Positions 35,020 through 44,077 of a DNA stretch of 64,000 bases are shown here, one piece after another. Positions within the stretch are counted from its first letter, which is position 1; every line of letters begins with the position of its first letter. Origin of the DNA: Zeimonas sp050187175 (GTDB taxonomy: Bacteria > Pseudomonadota > Gammaproteobacteria > Burkholderiales > Burkholderiaceae_E); NCBI GenBank assembly GCA_050187175.1, contig JBFWXS010000005.1, forward strand, positions 91,542-155,541, written 5' to 3'. The position numbers and the translations under genes were made by a program. Below the pieces are notes generated by a model. The model was not told the origin of the DNA and made no database searches. It saw nothing but the letters and a program-made list of their open reading frames with translations.

Positions 35020-35863
35020 CGTCGGTATCGATGCGTTCCGGATAGCTATAGGCGACCCATTCGTCGTCGCGGGCAAAGCCGAGCAGGCTCAGCTGCGCGG
35101 CTTCTGCCGTGCGCACGGCCAGCGCGGTCGGCGCCGAGATGGCCGCCAGCACGCCTATCCCGGCGCTGGCGGCCTTGTGCACCATCTCGTAGCTGGCGCG
35201 GCTGGTGATCAGCGCGAAGCCGTCGGCGGCCGGCAGGCCGGCGCGGACCAGCGCGCCGATCAGCTTGTCCAGCGCATTGTGACGCCCCACGTCCTCGCGC
35301 ACCAGCCGGACTTCCCCGTCCAGCGCGCACCAGGCCGCGGCATGGCAGGCGCCGGTGGCCTGCTGCAGCGGCTGGCGCGAGCGGAGCTGACCGAGCGCGC
35401 GGCGCAGCGCCGATGCGTTCAGCCTGGGCGCATGCGTCACCGGCGATGGAGCGCGGATCGCCTGTTGCAGGCTTTCGGTGCCGCACAGGCCGCAGCCGGT
35501 GCGGCCGGCCAGGTTGCGGCGCCGCCCTTTCAGCCGCGTGAAGGCCTCGGCCGAGATGTCCAGCGCGACCGTGATGCCCTGCGGCGACTCGGACACCTCG
35601 ACGTCGAACAGCTCCGAACGGTCGCGCAGCAGCCCCTCGGTCAGCGAAAAGCCGAGCGCGAAATCCTCGAGGTCGCAGGGCGTGGCCAGCATGACGGCAT
35701 GCGAGACGCCATTGAACTCGAGCGCGACCGCTACCTCGTCGATGACCTCGTCCAGGCCGTCGAAGCGCCGCCCGCCGCGCACGCCGTGCACGGGCACCGT
35801 CTGCCGGCCCGGTACGGCAGCATCGGCGGTGAGTGCGCGAGGCATCAGCATTGCCGTCGTCAC
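35006..35863 (-). CDS. fdhD: Formate dehydrogenase accessory sulfurtransferase FdhD
   Basis: 285 aa. Transfers sulfur from IscS to the bis-MGD cofactor of formate dehydrogenase. The conserved CGLCG (R-TGCGLCGTES) holds the catalytic cysteine pair, and the VREDVGRHNALDKLIG and ITSRASYEMVHKAASAGIGV motifs are diagnostic. The likely start is a GTG overlapping the fdsA stop (GTGA, 35860-35863), with an in-frame ATG four codons later. In the fds operon between fdsA and fdsD, as in other betaproteobacteria (called fdsC there). Confidence 0.95.
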   Translation of the reverse strand: MTTAMLMPRALTADAAVPGRQTVPVHGVRGGRRFDGLDEVIDEVAVALEFNGVSHAVMLATPCDLEDFALGFSLTEGLLRDRSELFDVEVSESPQGITVALDISAEAFTRLKGRRRNLAGRTGCGLCGTESLQQAIRAPSPVTHAPRLNASALRRALGQLRSRQPLQQATGACHAAAWCALDGEVRLVREDVGRHNALDKLIGALVRAGLPAADGFALITSRASYEMVHKAASAGIGVLAAISAPTALAVRTAEAAQLSLLGFARDDEWVAYSYPERIDTDDGHR

Positions 35864-38733
35864 TTGGCCATGACTGCCGCGCCCGCTGCGCTCTGCTCGC
35901 GCTGCTGCAGCAGCCGCATCTGCGTTTCATGGAAGCGCGTGTACTGCCGCTGCCATTCGGACGGCTGCGCCACCGGCGCCACCTGCACCGCAGTCACCTT
36001 GTACTCGGGGCAGTTGGTGGCCCAGTCGGAACTGTCGGTAGTGATCACGTTGGCGCCCGACTCGGGGAAATGGAAGGTCGTATAGACCACGCCCGGCTGC
36101 ATGCGCTCGGTGATCTGTGCCCGCAGCACCGTCTCGCCGGCCCGGCTCCGTACGCCGACCCAGTCGCCGTCGACGATGCCGCGCTCCTGCGCATCGTGCG
36201 GATGGATCTCCAGACGGTCCTCGCGATGCCACTGGTTGTTGTGCGTGCGCCGCGTCTGCGCGCCCACGTTGTACTGCGACAGAATCCGGCCGGTGGTCAG
36301 CAGCAGCGGATACATGCGCGTCACCTTCTCGTCGCTGGGCACGTACTGCGTGATGATGAAGCGGCCCTTGCCGCGTACGAAGCTGCCCACGTGCATGATG
36401 GGCGTGCCTTCCGGCGCTTCGGCGTTGCACGGCCACTGCAGGCTGCCGAGCTCGTCGATCTTGTCGTAGGTGACGCCGGCGAAGGTCGGCGTCAGCGCCG
36501 CAATCTCGGCCATGATCTGCGACGGGTGCGTGTACGGCATGGGCGAGCCCAGCGCCTCCGCCAGCTTGACGGTGATCTCCCAGTCGGCATAGCCGGCGCG
36601 CGGCGGCATCAGCTGCCGCACGCGCGAGATGCGCCGCTCGGCGTTCGTGAAGGTGCCGTCCTTCTCCATGAACGACGAGCCCGGCAGGAACACGTGCGCG
36701 TACTTGGCCGTCTCGTTCAGGAACAGGTCCTGGATCACCACGCATTCCATCGCCGCCAGCGCCTGCGCCACGTGCTGCGTGTTCGGATCGGACTGGACGA
36801 TGTCCTCGCCCTCGCAGTACAGGCCCATGAAGCTGCCGCCCAGCGCGGCATCGAGCATGTTCGGAATGCGCAGGCCGGGCTCGGCCTGGATCGACACGCC
36901 CCAGGCCTGCTCGAACTGCATCCGCGTGCTGCTGTCCGACACGTGCCGGTAACCGGGCAGCTCGTGCGGGAACGAGCCCATGTCGCACGAGCCCTGCACG
37001 TTGTTCTGCCCGCGCAGCGGATTGACGCCCACGCCTTCGCGGCCCACGTTGCCGGTGGCCATGGCGAGATTGGCGATCGCCATCACCGCGGTCGACCCCT
37101 GCGCATGCTCGGTCACGCCCAGGCCGTAGTAGATCGCAGCGTTGCCGCCGGTCGCATACAGCCGCGCCGCGCCACGGAGCTGGTCGGCGGGCACGCCGCA
37201 TTCGTCGGCCAGCGCCTCCGGCGAGTTCTCGGGCCGCGCGACGAAGGCGCGCCATTCGTTGAACGACTTGTCTTCGCAGCGCTCGGCGATGAAGCGCTCG
37301 GCCAGCAGTCCCTCGGTCACGATGACGTGCGCCAGCGCGGTCAGCACCGCGACGTTGGTGCCCGGCTTCAGCTGCAGATGGTAGTCGGCGGCGATGTGCG
37401 GCGACTTCACCAGATCGATGCGGCGCGGATCGATGACGATCAGCCGCGCGCCCTCGCGCAGCCGCTTCTTCATGCGCGAGGCGAACACCGGGTGGCCGTC
37501 GGTCGGATTGGCGCCGATGACCAGGATCACGTCCGACTGCTCGACCGATTCGAAGGTCTGCGTGCCGGCCGATTCGCCCAGCGTCTGCTTCAGCCCGTAG
37601 CCGGTCGGCGAATGGCAGACGCGCGCGCAGGTATCGACATTGTTGTTGCCGAAGGCGGTCCGCACCAGCTTCTGCACCAGATACGCTTCCTCGTTCGTGC
37701 AGCGCGACGACGTGATGCCGCCGATCGAATCGCGGCCGTACTTGGCCTGGATGCGGCGGAACTCGCTGGCGGCGTAGGCGAAGGCCTCCTCCCAGCTGAC
37801 CTCGCGCCACGGATCGGTGATGCGGGCGCGTATCATCGGCTTGAGGATGCGATCCTTGTGCGTCGCATAGCCCCAGGCGAAACGCCCCTTGACGCACGAA
37901 TGGCCCGCATTGGCCTGGCCGTCCTTCCACGGCACCATCCGCACCACCTCGTTGCCCTTCATCTCGGCCTTGAAGGCGCAGCCGACGCCGCAGTAGGCGC
38001 AGGTCGTGACCACGCTGTGCTCGGCCTGGCCGAGCTCGATCACCGTCTTTTCCTGCAGCGTGGCGGTCGGGCAGGCCTGCACGCAGGCGCCGCAGGACAC
38101 GCATTCGCTCTGCATGAACGGCTGGTCCTGGCCCGGCGATACGCGCGACTCGAAACCGCGGCCGCTGATCGTCAGCGCGAAGGTGCCCTGCGTTTCCTCG
38201 CAGGCGCGCACGCAGCGGCTGCAGACGATGCACTTGCTCGGGTCGTAGGCAAAGTAAGGATTCGACTGGTCCGCCGCGTCGCTCAGATGGTTGCGACCCT
38301 CGTAGCCGTAGCGCACTTCGCGCAGCCCGGTCACGCCGGCCATGTCCTGCAGCTCGCAGTCGCCATTGGCGGGACAGGTCAGGCAGTCGAGCGGATGGTC
38401 GGAGATGTACAGCTCCATGACGCCCTTGCGCAGCTGCTGCAGCTTGGGCGACTGCGTACGCACCGACATGCCGGCCTCGACCGGCGTTGTGCACGAGGCC
38501 GGATAGCCGCGCTTGCCGTCGATCTCGACGAGGCACAGCCGGCACGAGCCGAAGGCCTCCAGGCTGTCGGTGGCGCAGAGCTTGGGAATGTTGACGCCGG
38601 CCAGCGACGCGGCGCGCATCACCGACGTGCCTTCGGGCACGCTGATGTCTATGCCGTCTATCGTGAGCTCGACCATCCGTTCGGCATGGCGCGGCGGCGT
38701 GCCGCGGTCGCGTTCGACGATGATTTCTCGCAT
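35860..38733 (-). CDS. fdsA: NAD-dependent formate dehydrogenase, alpha (catalytic molybdenum) subunit
   Basis: 957 aa. Oxidises formate to CO2 at a bis-MGD molybdenum centre. The N-terminal [2Fe-2S] cluster has C53, C64, C67 and C81. A His-Cys3 [4Fe-4S] motif is at H113-C117-C120-C126, and two ferredoxin-type clusters at C168/C171/C174/C178 and C211/C214/C217/C221. The molybdopterin domain has its own cluster (C245, C248, C252, C280). The molybdenum ligand is C373 followed by H374 (CARVCHSPTGYG), not selenocysteine. The C-terminal dinucleotide-binding domain has RTHNNQWHREDRLEIHP. No TAT signal, so the enzyme is cytoplasmic. Starts 17 bp after fdsB. Confidence 0.97.
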   Translation of the reverse strand: MREIIVERDRGTPPRHAERMVELTIDGIDISVPEGTSVMRAASLAGVNIPKLCATDSLEAFGSCRLCLVEIDGKRGYPASCTTPVEAGMSVRTQSPKLQQLRKGVMELYISDHPLDCLTCPANGDCELQDMAGVTGLREVRYGYEGRNHLSDAADQSNPYFAYDPSKCIVCSRCVRACEETQGTFALTISGRGFESRVSPGQDQPFMQSECVSCGACVQACPTATLQEKTVIELGQAEHSVVTTCAYCGVGCAFKAEMKGNEVVRMVPWKDGQANAGHSCVKGRFAWGYATHKDRILKPMIRARITDPWREVSWEEAFAYAASEFRRIQAKYGRDSIGGITSSRCTNEEAYLVQKLVRTAFGNNNVDTCARVCHSPTGYGLKQTLGESAGTQTFESVEQSDVILVIGANPTDGHPVFASRMKKRLREGARLIVIDPRRIDLVKSPHIAADYHLQLKPGTNVAVLTALAHVIVTEGLLAERFIAERCEDKSFNEWRAFVARPENSPEALADECGVPADQLRGAARLYATGGNAAIYYGLGVTEHAQGSTAVMAIANLAMATGNVGREGVGVNPLRGQNNVQGSCDMGSFPHELPGYRHVSDSSTRMQFEQAWGVSIQAEPGLRIPNMLDAALGGSFMGLYCEGEDIVQSDPNTQHVAQALAAMECVVIQDLFLNETAKYAHVFLPGSSFMEKDGTFTNAERRISRVRQLMPPRAGYADWEITVKLAEALGSPMPYTHPSQIMAEIAALTPTFAGVTYDKIDELGSLQWPCNAEAPEGTPIMHVGSFVRGKGRFIITQYVPSDEKVTRMYPLLLTTGRILSQYNVGAQTRRTHNNQWHREDRLEIHPHDAQERGIVDGDWVGVRSRAGETVLRAQITERMQPGVVYTTFHFPESGANVITTDSSDWATNCPEYKVTAVQVAPVAQPSEWQRQYTRFHETQMRLLQQREQSAAGAAVMAK

Positions 38734-38749
38734 GGCAGCCTCGTCTCGG

Positions 38750-40415
38750 TCAGGCCGCCTGCCGCGCGGGCGCGGTGGGGCCGAAATCTTCAGGGAAATG
38801 GTTCAGCGCGGACAGCACCGGATACGGCGTCATGCCGCCCATGGCGCACAGCGAGCCGTGCAGCATGGTGTCGCAGAGGTCGCGCAGCAGCGCCTGCTGC
38901 GCCGGCACGTCCTCGCCGGCGATGATGCGGTCGATGACCTCGACGCCGCGCACCGAACCGATGCGGCACGGCGTGCACTTGCCGCAGCTCTCGACGGCGC
39001 AGAACTGCATTGCATAGCGCGCCTGCCTGGCCATGTCGACGGTGTCGTCGAACACCACCAGCCCGCCATGGCCGACCACGCCGCCGATCGCGGCCAGCGC
39101 CTCGTAGTCGAGCGGCACGTCGAACTGCGCCGCCGGCAGATACGTGCCCAGCGGACCGCCGATCTGCACGGCGCGGATCGGACGGCCGCTCGCGGTGCCT
39201 CCGCCGATGTCGTAAAGCAGTTCGCGCACCGTGATGCCGAACGCGAGTTCGACCAGGCCGCCGTGACGGATGTTGCCGGCCAGCTGGATCGGCAGCGTGC
39301 CGCGCGAGCGGCCCATGCCGTAGTCGGCATAGAAGGCGGCGCCGCGCGCCAGCACGATGGGCACCGAAGCCAGCGAGATCACATTGTTGATGACCGTCGG
39401 CTTGCCGAACAGGCCGGCGATCGCCGGCAGCGGCGGCTTGGCCCGGACCACTCCGCGCTTGCCTTCGATGCTTTCCAGCATCGCGGTTTCCTCGCCGCAG
39501 ACGTATGCACCGGCAGCCTTGCGCACTTCGAGCTCGAAGCGGCGCCCGGATCCGAGTACGTCGTCGCCCAGATAGCCGGCGCCGCGCGCCGCGGCGATCG
39601 CCGCGTCGAGCGTGGCGATCGCATGCGGGTACTCGGAACGCACGTAGATGTAGCCCCGGCTCGCACCCACGGCCAGCGCGGCGATCGTCATGCCTTCGAT
39701 CAGCACGAAGGGGTCGCCTTCCATCACCATCCGGTCCGAGAAGGTGCCGGAGTCGCCCTCGTCGGCGTTGCAGACGATGTACTTCTGCTCCGCTGCCGCA
39801 TTCAGCACGGTCCGCCACTTGATGCCGGTCGGAAACGCCGCGCCGCCGCGGCCGCGCAGGCCCGAGGCGGTCACTTCGTCGATGATGGCAGCGGGCGTCA
39901 GGGTCAGCGCCCGGCGCAGCCCGGCATAGCCGCCGTGCCGCAGATAGTCGTCCAGCGATCGCGGGTCGACGATGCCGACGCGCTCGAAGGTCAGGCGCTG
40001 CTGGCGCTTCAGATATGGAATCTCGTCAGTGGGACCGCGCATCAGCGGATGCGCGCCGCCGCGTAGGAAATCGGCGTCGAACAGCTCCCGCACCTGCCCG
40101 GCCGCCACCGGGCCGTAGGCAACGCGGCCGGCCGGCGTGACGACCTCGACCAGCGGCTCGAGCCAGAACAGGCCGCGCGAACCATTGCGGATAAGCCGGA
40201 CAGGCAGCGCACGGCGCTCCGCTTCGGCCTCGATCGCTGCGGCGACCGCGTCGGCGCCCAGCGCCAGCGCGGTCGAATCACAGGGCACGTAGACGGTGAT
40301 GCGCTCGTCCGGGGTCGCGTTCGCGCCGCTGCTTGCAGCTGCGGGGGCCCCTTCGGCAGGAACCGCCTCTCCGGGGGCCGCCTCTCCGACGGTCGCCTCT
40401 CCGACGGTCGCCTCT
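38750..40415 (-). CDS. fdsB: Formate dehydrogenase, beta (FMN/NAD) part; probably the C-terminal half of a fused FdsG-FdsB
   Basis: NuoF-like flavoprotein that passes formate electrons from FMN to NAD+. The conserved part from ERITVYVPCDSTALALGADA to the end (VLSALNHFPEDFG) is full-length relative to FdsB. Landmarks are the NADH/FMN-binding GLRGRGGAAFPTGIKW, GAYVCGEETAMLESIEG and the [4Fe-4S] motif ESCGKCTPCRIG. Upstream the frame stays open through APGEAVPAEGAPAAASS and VGEAT repeats into an N gap. No ATG, GTG or TTG lies in frame between the gap and the family start; the nearest is GTG 40288 inside the first beta-strand. Translation most likely comes from fdsG. Confidence 0.92.
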
Positions 40416-40552
40416 NNNNNNNNNNNNNNNNNNNNNNNNNNNNNNNNNNNNNNNNNNNNNNNNNNNNNNNNNNNNNNNNNNNNNNNNNNNNNNNNNNNNN
40501 NNNNNNNNNNNNNNNCGCCTCTCCGACGGTCGCCTCTCCGACGGTCGCCTCT
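40379..40552. repeat. 15-bp coding repeat (VGEAT) interrupted by a 100-N assembly gap
   Basis: On both sides of the gap (N at 40416-40515) the minus strand encodes repeats of V-G-E-A-T from a 15-bp unit. The last 37 bases before the gap equal the first 37 after it. The identity does not extend to 127 bp as at the other gaps, so the array is probably longer than the assembly could resolve. Any whole number of units keeps FdsG and FdsB in one frame. Confidence 0.85.
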
Positions 40553-41118
40553 ACAGGGTCTGCTTCCGCAGTGGCCGCTTGCGCCCACCCGCCGCTACAG
40601 GCCGCCAGCAGCGCATCGAAACGCATCGGCGTCACGCCGGCATGCATGCGGCCGTCGATCGCGATCGACGGACCGCTGGCACAGTGACCGAGGCAGTAGA
40701 TCGATTCCAGCGCCACGCCGCCGTCGGCAGCGGAGGCGTCGAACGAACAGCCGAGCACGCGCTGCGCATGCTCGGCCAGCGTATCGCCGCCGCGGGCCTG
40801 ACAAGCTTCGGCACGGCAAACCTGCACGGTGGTGCGCGCCGGCGGCGTGCGCTTGAAATGGTGATAGAAGGTCACGACGCCGTGCACCTCGGCGCGCGAA
40901 AGATTGAGCGCCTCGGCAAGCGGCGCGACGGCCGCGTCGGGCACGTAGCCCAGCGCCTCCTGCAGCGAATGCAGGATAGGCAGCAGCGCGCCCGGCTGCC
41001 CGTGGTGCGCGACCAGCGCAGCCTGTACGGCCGACAGGATGTGCGGCGGCACCGGCGGGGCGGACGCGGGAGGGACGGGTCGCGCCTCCTCCACCAGCAT
41101 ATATGTCTTTTTCGGCAT
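40516..41118 (-). CDS. fdsG: Formate dehydrogenase, gamma (NuoE-like) part; N-terminal half of a probable FdsG-FdsB fusion
   Basis: NuoE-like [2Fe-2S] subunit with ligands C101, C106, C142 and C146 (VCRAEACQARG; YCLGHCASGPS). ATG at 41118 (MPKKTYMLVEEARP). The family's normal end is near residue 180 (LLAACSGGWAQAAT). Instead of a stop the frame runs on through EADPVE and VGEAT repeats to the N gap. On the far side the same repeat runs straight into FdsB in the same frame, so one polypeptide of roughly 700 aa is expected. First gene of the operon, divergent from the regulator at 41247. Confidence 0.9.
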
Positions 41119-41128
41119 ATGTTAGACC

Positions 41129-41146
41129 AACGTATCCGACGACGTT
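41129..41146. promoter_or_regulatory. Candidate regulator-binding inverted repeat in the fds control region
   Basis: AACGT-N8-ACGTT, perfect 5-bp arms, between fdsG and the divergent fdsR-like gene. Spacing and place fit a LysR-type site, but the arms are short. Confidence 0.35.
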
Positions 41147-41246
41147 AACACCACTGGCGGCCTGAAACAATAGCTGGACGGAAGGGGCTCGCCAACCTAT
41201 GCTTTTGAGGACATAATTCGACCAGTCTCAATGAGCATCAATCCGG

Positions 41247-42661
41247 ATGTACGACATTTCGATCAAGCCGCAATGGACCATTCGCCAGGGCCTCGACGAA
41301 TTACCGCTGCCGCGGCTGCTGGCCCTGCTGATGGCCGTCGACGAGCACGGCAGTCTGGCTGCCGCCTGCGAACGCAGCGGCGTGGCCTACCGCCATGCCT
41401 GGGGTCTGCTGAAGCGCGCCGAAGCACTGTTCGGCAGTCCCCTGCTGCAGCGAACGCGCGGCCGGCGCGCCAGCCTCACGCCGCTGGCCGAGAAGCTGGT
41501 CTGGGCTGATCGCCGCATCACCGCCCGGCTGTCGCCCATCCTGGCCAGCCTGGCGTCCGAACTGGAATCGGAGATCGAGCGCGCCGTCTCGCGCTCGCCC
41601 GCCATCCTGCGCATCCACGCCAGCCACGGCTTCGCGGTGGAAACCCTGCGCGGCTTCATGCTGAACGCCGGCATCGCGCTCGACCTGCAGTACCGCAGCA
41701 GCCAGGACGCGCTGGCCTCGCTGGCGGCCGGCACCTGCGACATCGCGGGCTTCCACGTGCCGCTGGGCGATTACGAGGCAGCGACGGTACGCCACTACAT
41801 GCGCTGGCTCGATCCGCAGACACAGCAGCTGATCAGCGTGTCCCGCCGCCGGCAGGGATTGATGGTCGCGGGCAGCAATCCGAAGCGGATCACCGCCCTG
41901 GCGGACCTGCTGCGCCCCGAAGTACGCTTCATCAACCGGCAGCGCGGCTCAGGCTCACGGCTGCTGTTCGAGATGATGCTCGAGCGCCAGAAAATCGATG
42001 CGCGCGCCATCGCCGGCATAGACGATTGCGAGTACACGCATGCCGCCGTGGCTGCCTATATCGCCAGCGGCATGGCCGACGCAGGCTTCGGCATCGAGAC
42101 GCCGGCGCGGCAGTTCAAGCTGAGCTTCATTCCGCTGGCGGTCGAACGCTATTTCTTCGTCTGCCGGCGCGACGCCCTGACACAGCCGCTGGTACAGCGC
42201 ATGCTGCAGACGCTGTCCAGCGNNNNNNNNNNNNNNNNNNNNNNNNNNNNNNNNNNNNNNNNNNNNNNNNNNNNNNNNNNNNNNNNNNNNNNNNNNNNNN
42301 NNNNNNNNNNNNNNNNNNNNNNGAGACGCCGGCGCGGCAGTTCAAGCTGAGCTTCATTCCGCTGGCGGTCGAACGCTATTTCTTCGTCTGCCGGCGCGAC
42401 GCCCTGACACAGCCGCTGGTACAGCGCATGCTGCAGACGCTGTCCAGCGCCGACTATCGCCAGGCGATCAATGCCCTGCCCGGCTATGATCCTTCGACCT
42501 CGGGCGCGCTGCTGGATCTGCAGACGGCGTTCGAGCGCTGGCCGCGCTCGGGCGCCGGTGGATCGGCGCGCGGCGCATCAGCCTCGCGCGGATCGGCATC
42601 GGGCACATCGACATCCGGCACATCGGCGCGCCGAGCTCCAGCCTCAGCGGCCAACCGCTGA
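41247..42661 (+). CDS. fdsR: Fds operon regulator: LysR-type HTH with molybdate/PBP-like substrate-binding domain
   Basis: About 395 aa once the gap is collapsed. N-terminal LysR/ModE-like helix-turn-helix (LLMAVDEHGSLAAACERSGV then AYRHAWGLLKRAEALFGSPL), then a periplasmic-binding-like domain of the PF12727 type (RGFMLNAGIALDLQYRSSQD; GTCDIAGFHVPLGDYE; VRFINRQRGSGSRLLFEMML). FdsR in Cupriavidus lies in the same place and controls fds expression. The 100-N gap at 42223-42322 has identical 127-bp flanks and collapsing it restores the frame. The C terminus is a Ser/Gly/Arg/Ala-rich repetitive tail. It converges on the efflux outer-membrane gene with an 18-bp overlap. Confidence 0.88.
42096..42449. 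other. Assembly gap (100 N at 42223-42322) with 127-bp duplicated flanks
   Basis: 42096-42222 equals 42323-42449 exactly. Same k=127 artefact as at 1813 and 53687. Removing 227 bases makes fdsR a single frame. Confidence 0.92.
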
Positions 42662-44077
42662 GTCCAGCCCTGCCGGCGCTGTCCAGCCGCCGCCAAGCGC
42701 CTTCATCAGATCGACGCTGTAGGCCAGCCGCGCCTGCCGGTTGCGCACCACTGCCAGTTCGGCCTCGTTCTGGCTGCGCAGCGCATCGAGCACCTCCAGA
42801 TAAGCGGAATAACCGGCCTCGTAGCGCAGCTTCGCCAGCCGCACCGTATTGCGCGCCGCCTGCAGGCGCACGTCCAGCTGCTGCTCTGCGACGGCGGCGC
42901 GGCCGACGTTGTCCAGCGCATCGGCAACTTCGCGGAACGCCGCCTCCACCGCCTTCTGATACGAGGCCAGCGCCTGCCGCTCGCGGGCCTCGGCCTGCTC
43001 GGTGCGCGCCTGCAAGCGGCCGGCGTCGAACACCGGCAACGTCAGCCCGACCCCCAGCGTCCAGATGCGAGCGCCGGCTGACAGCAGATCCGACAGATCG
43101 CGACTTTGCCCACCCAGGATGCCGGTGAGCGAGATCGTCGGACGCATCGCCGCGCGCGCCACGCCGATGCGCGCATTGGCTGCGACCAGGCCGGCTTCCG
43201 CCTGCCGGACGTCCGGCCGCCGATCAAGCAGCGCCGAGGGCAAGCCCGCCGGCGTGGGCGGCGGCACCGGCAGCCGGCGCAGATCGCCGGGCGCCAGCCG
43301 CAGGCCGAGCCGGCCGCTGAGCACGCCGAGCTGCCGCTCGACGGCGCCGCGCTGGCGCTGCAGTTCGTTCAGCTGCACGGCAGCGTCGGCGCGCAGCCCT
43401 TCGGCCTGATGCACGTCCAGATCCGACGCCAGCCCGCCGCGCGCGCGGGAACGCGCGAGAGACAGCGACGCGTCGCGTGCCTCGAGGCTGTCGCGCGTCA
43501 CCGCGATCTGCGCGTCCAGCGAGCGCAGCAGGAAATACGCTTGTACGGCCGTCGCGGCCAGCCCGAGGCGCACCACGTCCTGTCCATAGCGGCTGCCCAG
43601 CAGCTGCGCTTGCGCGGCTTCGGCGCCGCGCTGCAGGCGCCCCCAGAAATCCAGTTCGAAGGACGTCGAGAACGCCGCGCGCCGATCGGAACGCACCACC
43701 GGAATGCCGGCAGGGACCGGTTGCGCGCCTTGCGTCGTCACGCGCGAGCGCGTGGCGGCGGCATCGAGGTTGAACTGCGGATAGAACACCGCTTCGGCCT
43801 CGCGCATCACGGCCTCGGCCTCGGCGAGCTGCGCCGCCGCCAGGCGAAGGTCGGCATTGCTGGACAGCACCGCGTCGACCAGCTGGTCCAGCTCCGGATC
43901 GGCATAGCGGCGCCACCAGTCGGCAGGCAAGGCGTCGGCGGCGTCCGGCCCGGCGGCAGCCCCGTCGCCGGCGATGCCGAAATCGGCCGGCAGCTCGATG
44001 GCCGGCCGCTGGTAGTCCGGGCCGAGCACCGTGCAGCCGCCGCTCAGCAGCGCGATGAAGAACAGCGCAGCCCGCAT
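42644..44077 (-). CDS. Efflux pump outer-membrane lipoprotein, OprM/NodT family
   Basis: 477 aa with a lipoprotein-type signal (LFFIALLSGGC). TolC-like channel made of two OEP repeats. Landmarks are WWRRYADPELDQLVDAVLSS near the N terminus and LDRRPDVRQAEAGLVAANARIGVARA in the middle. The second-half helices are AEQQLDVRLQAARNTVRLAK and KLRYEAGYSAYLEVLDALRS. It connects the RND pump to the exterior. The ATG shares its A with the TGA of the RND gene, so translation is coupled. Confidence 0.94.
   Translation of the reverse strand: MRAALFFIALLSGGCTVLGPDYQRPAIELPADFGIAGDGAAAGPDAADALPADWWRRYADPELDQLVDAVLSSNADLRLAAAQLAEAEAVMREAEAVFYPQFNLDAAATRSRVTTQGAQPVPAGIPVVRSDRRAAFSTSFELDFWGRLQRGAEAAQAQLLGSRYGQDVVRLGLAATAVQAYFLLRSLDAQIAVTRDSLEARDASLSLARSRARGGLASDLDVHQAEGLRADAAVQLNELQRQRGAVERQLGVLSGRLGLRLAPGDLRRLPVPPPTPAGLPSALLDRRPDVRQAEAGLVAANARIGVARAAMRPTISLTGILGGQSRDLSDLLSAGARIWTLGVGLTLPVFDAGRLQARTEQAEARERQALASYQKAVEAAFREVADALDNVGRAAVAEQQLDVRLQAARNTVRLAKLRYEAGYSAYLEVLDALRSQNEAELAVVRNRQARLAYSVDLMKALGGGWTAPAGLDSAVGR

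Noticed and set aside
41247..42661. Two separate regulator genes on either side of the gap
   Set aside because: The flanking 127 bp are duplicated and the two halves are one LysR/PBP-like protein after collapse.
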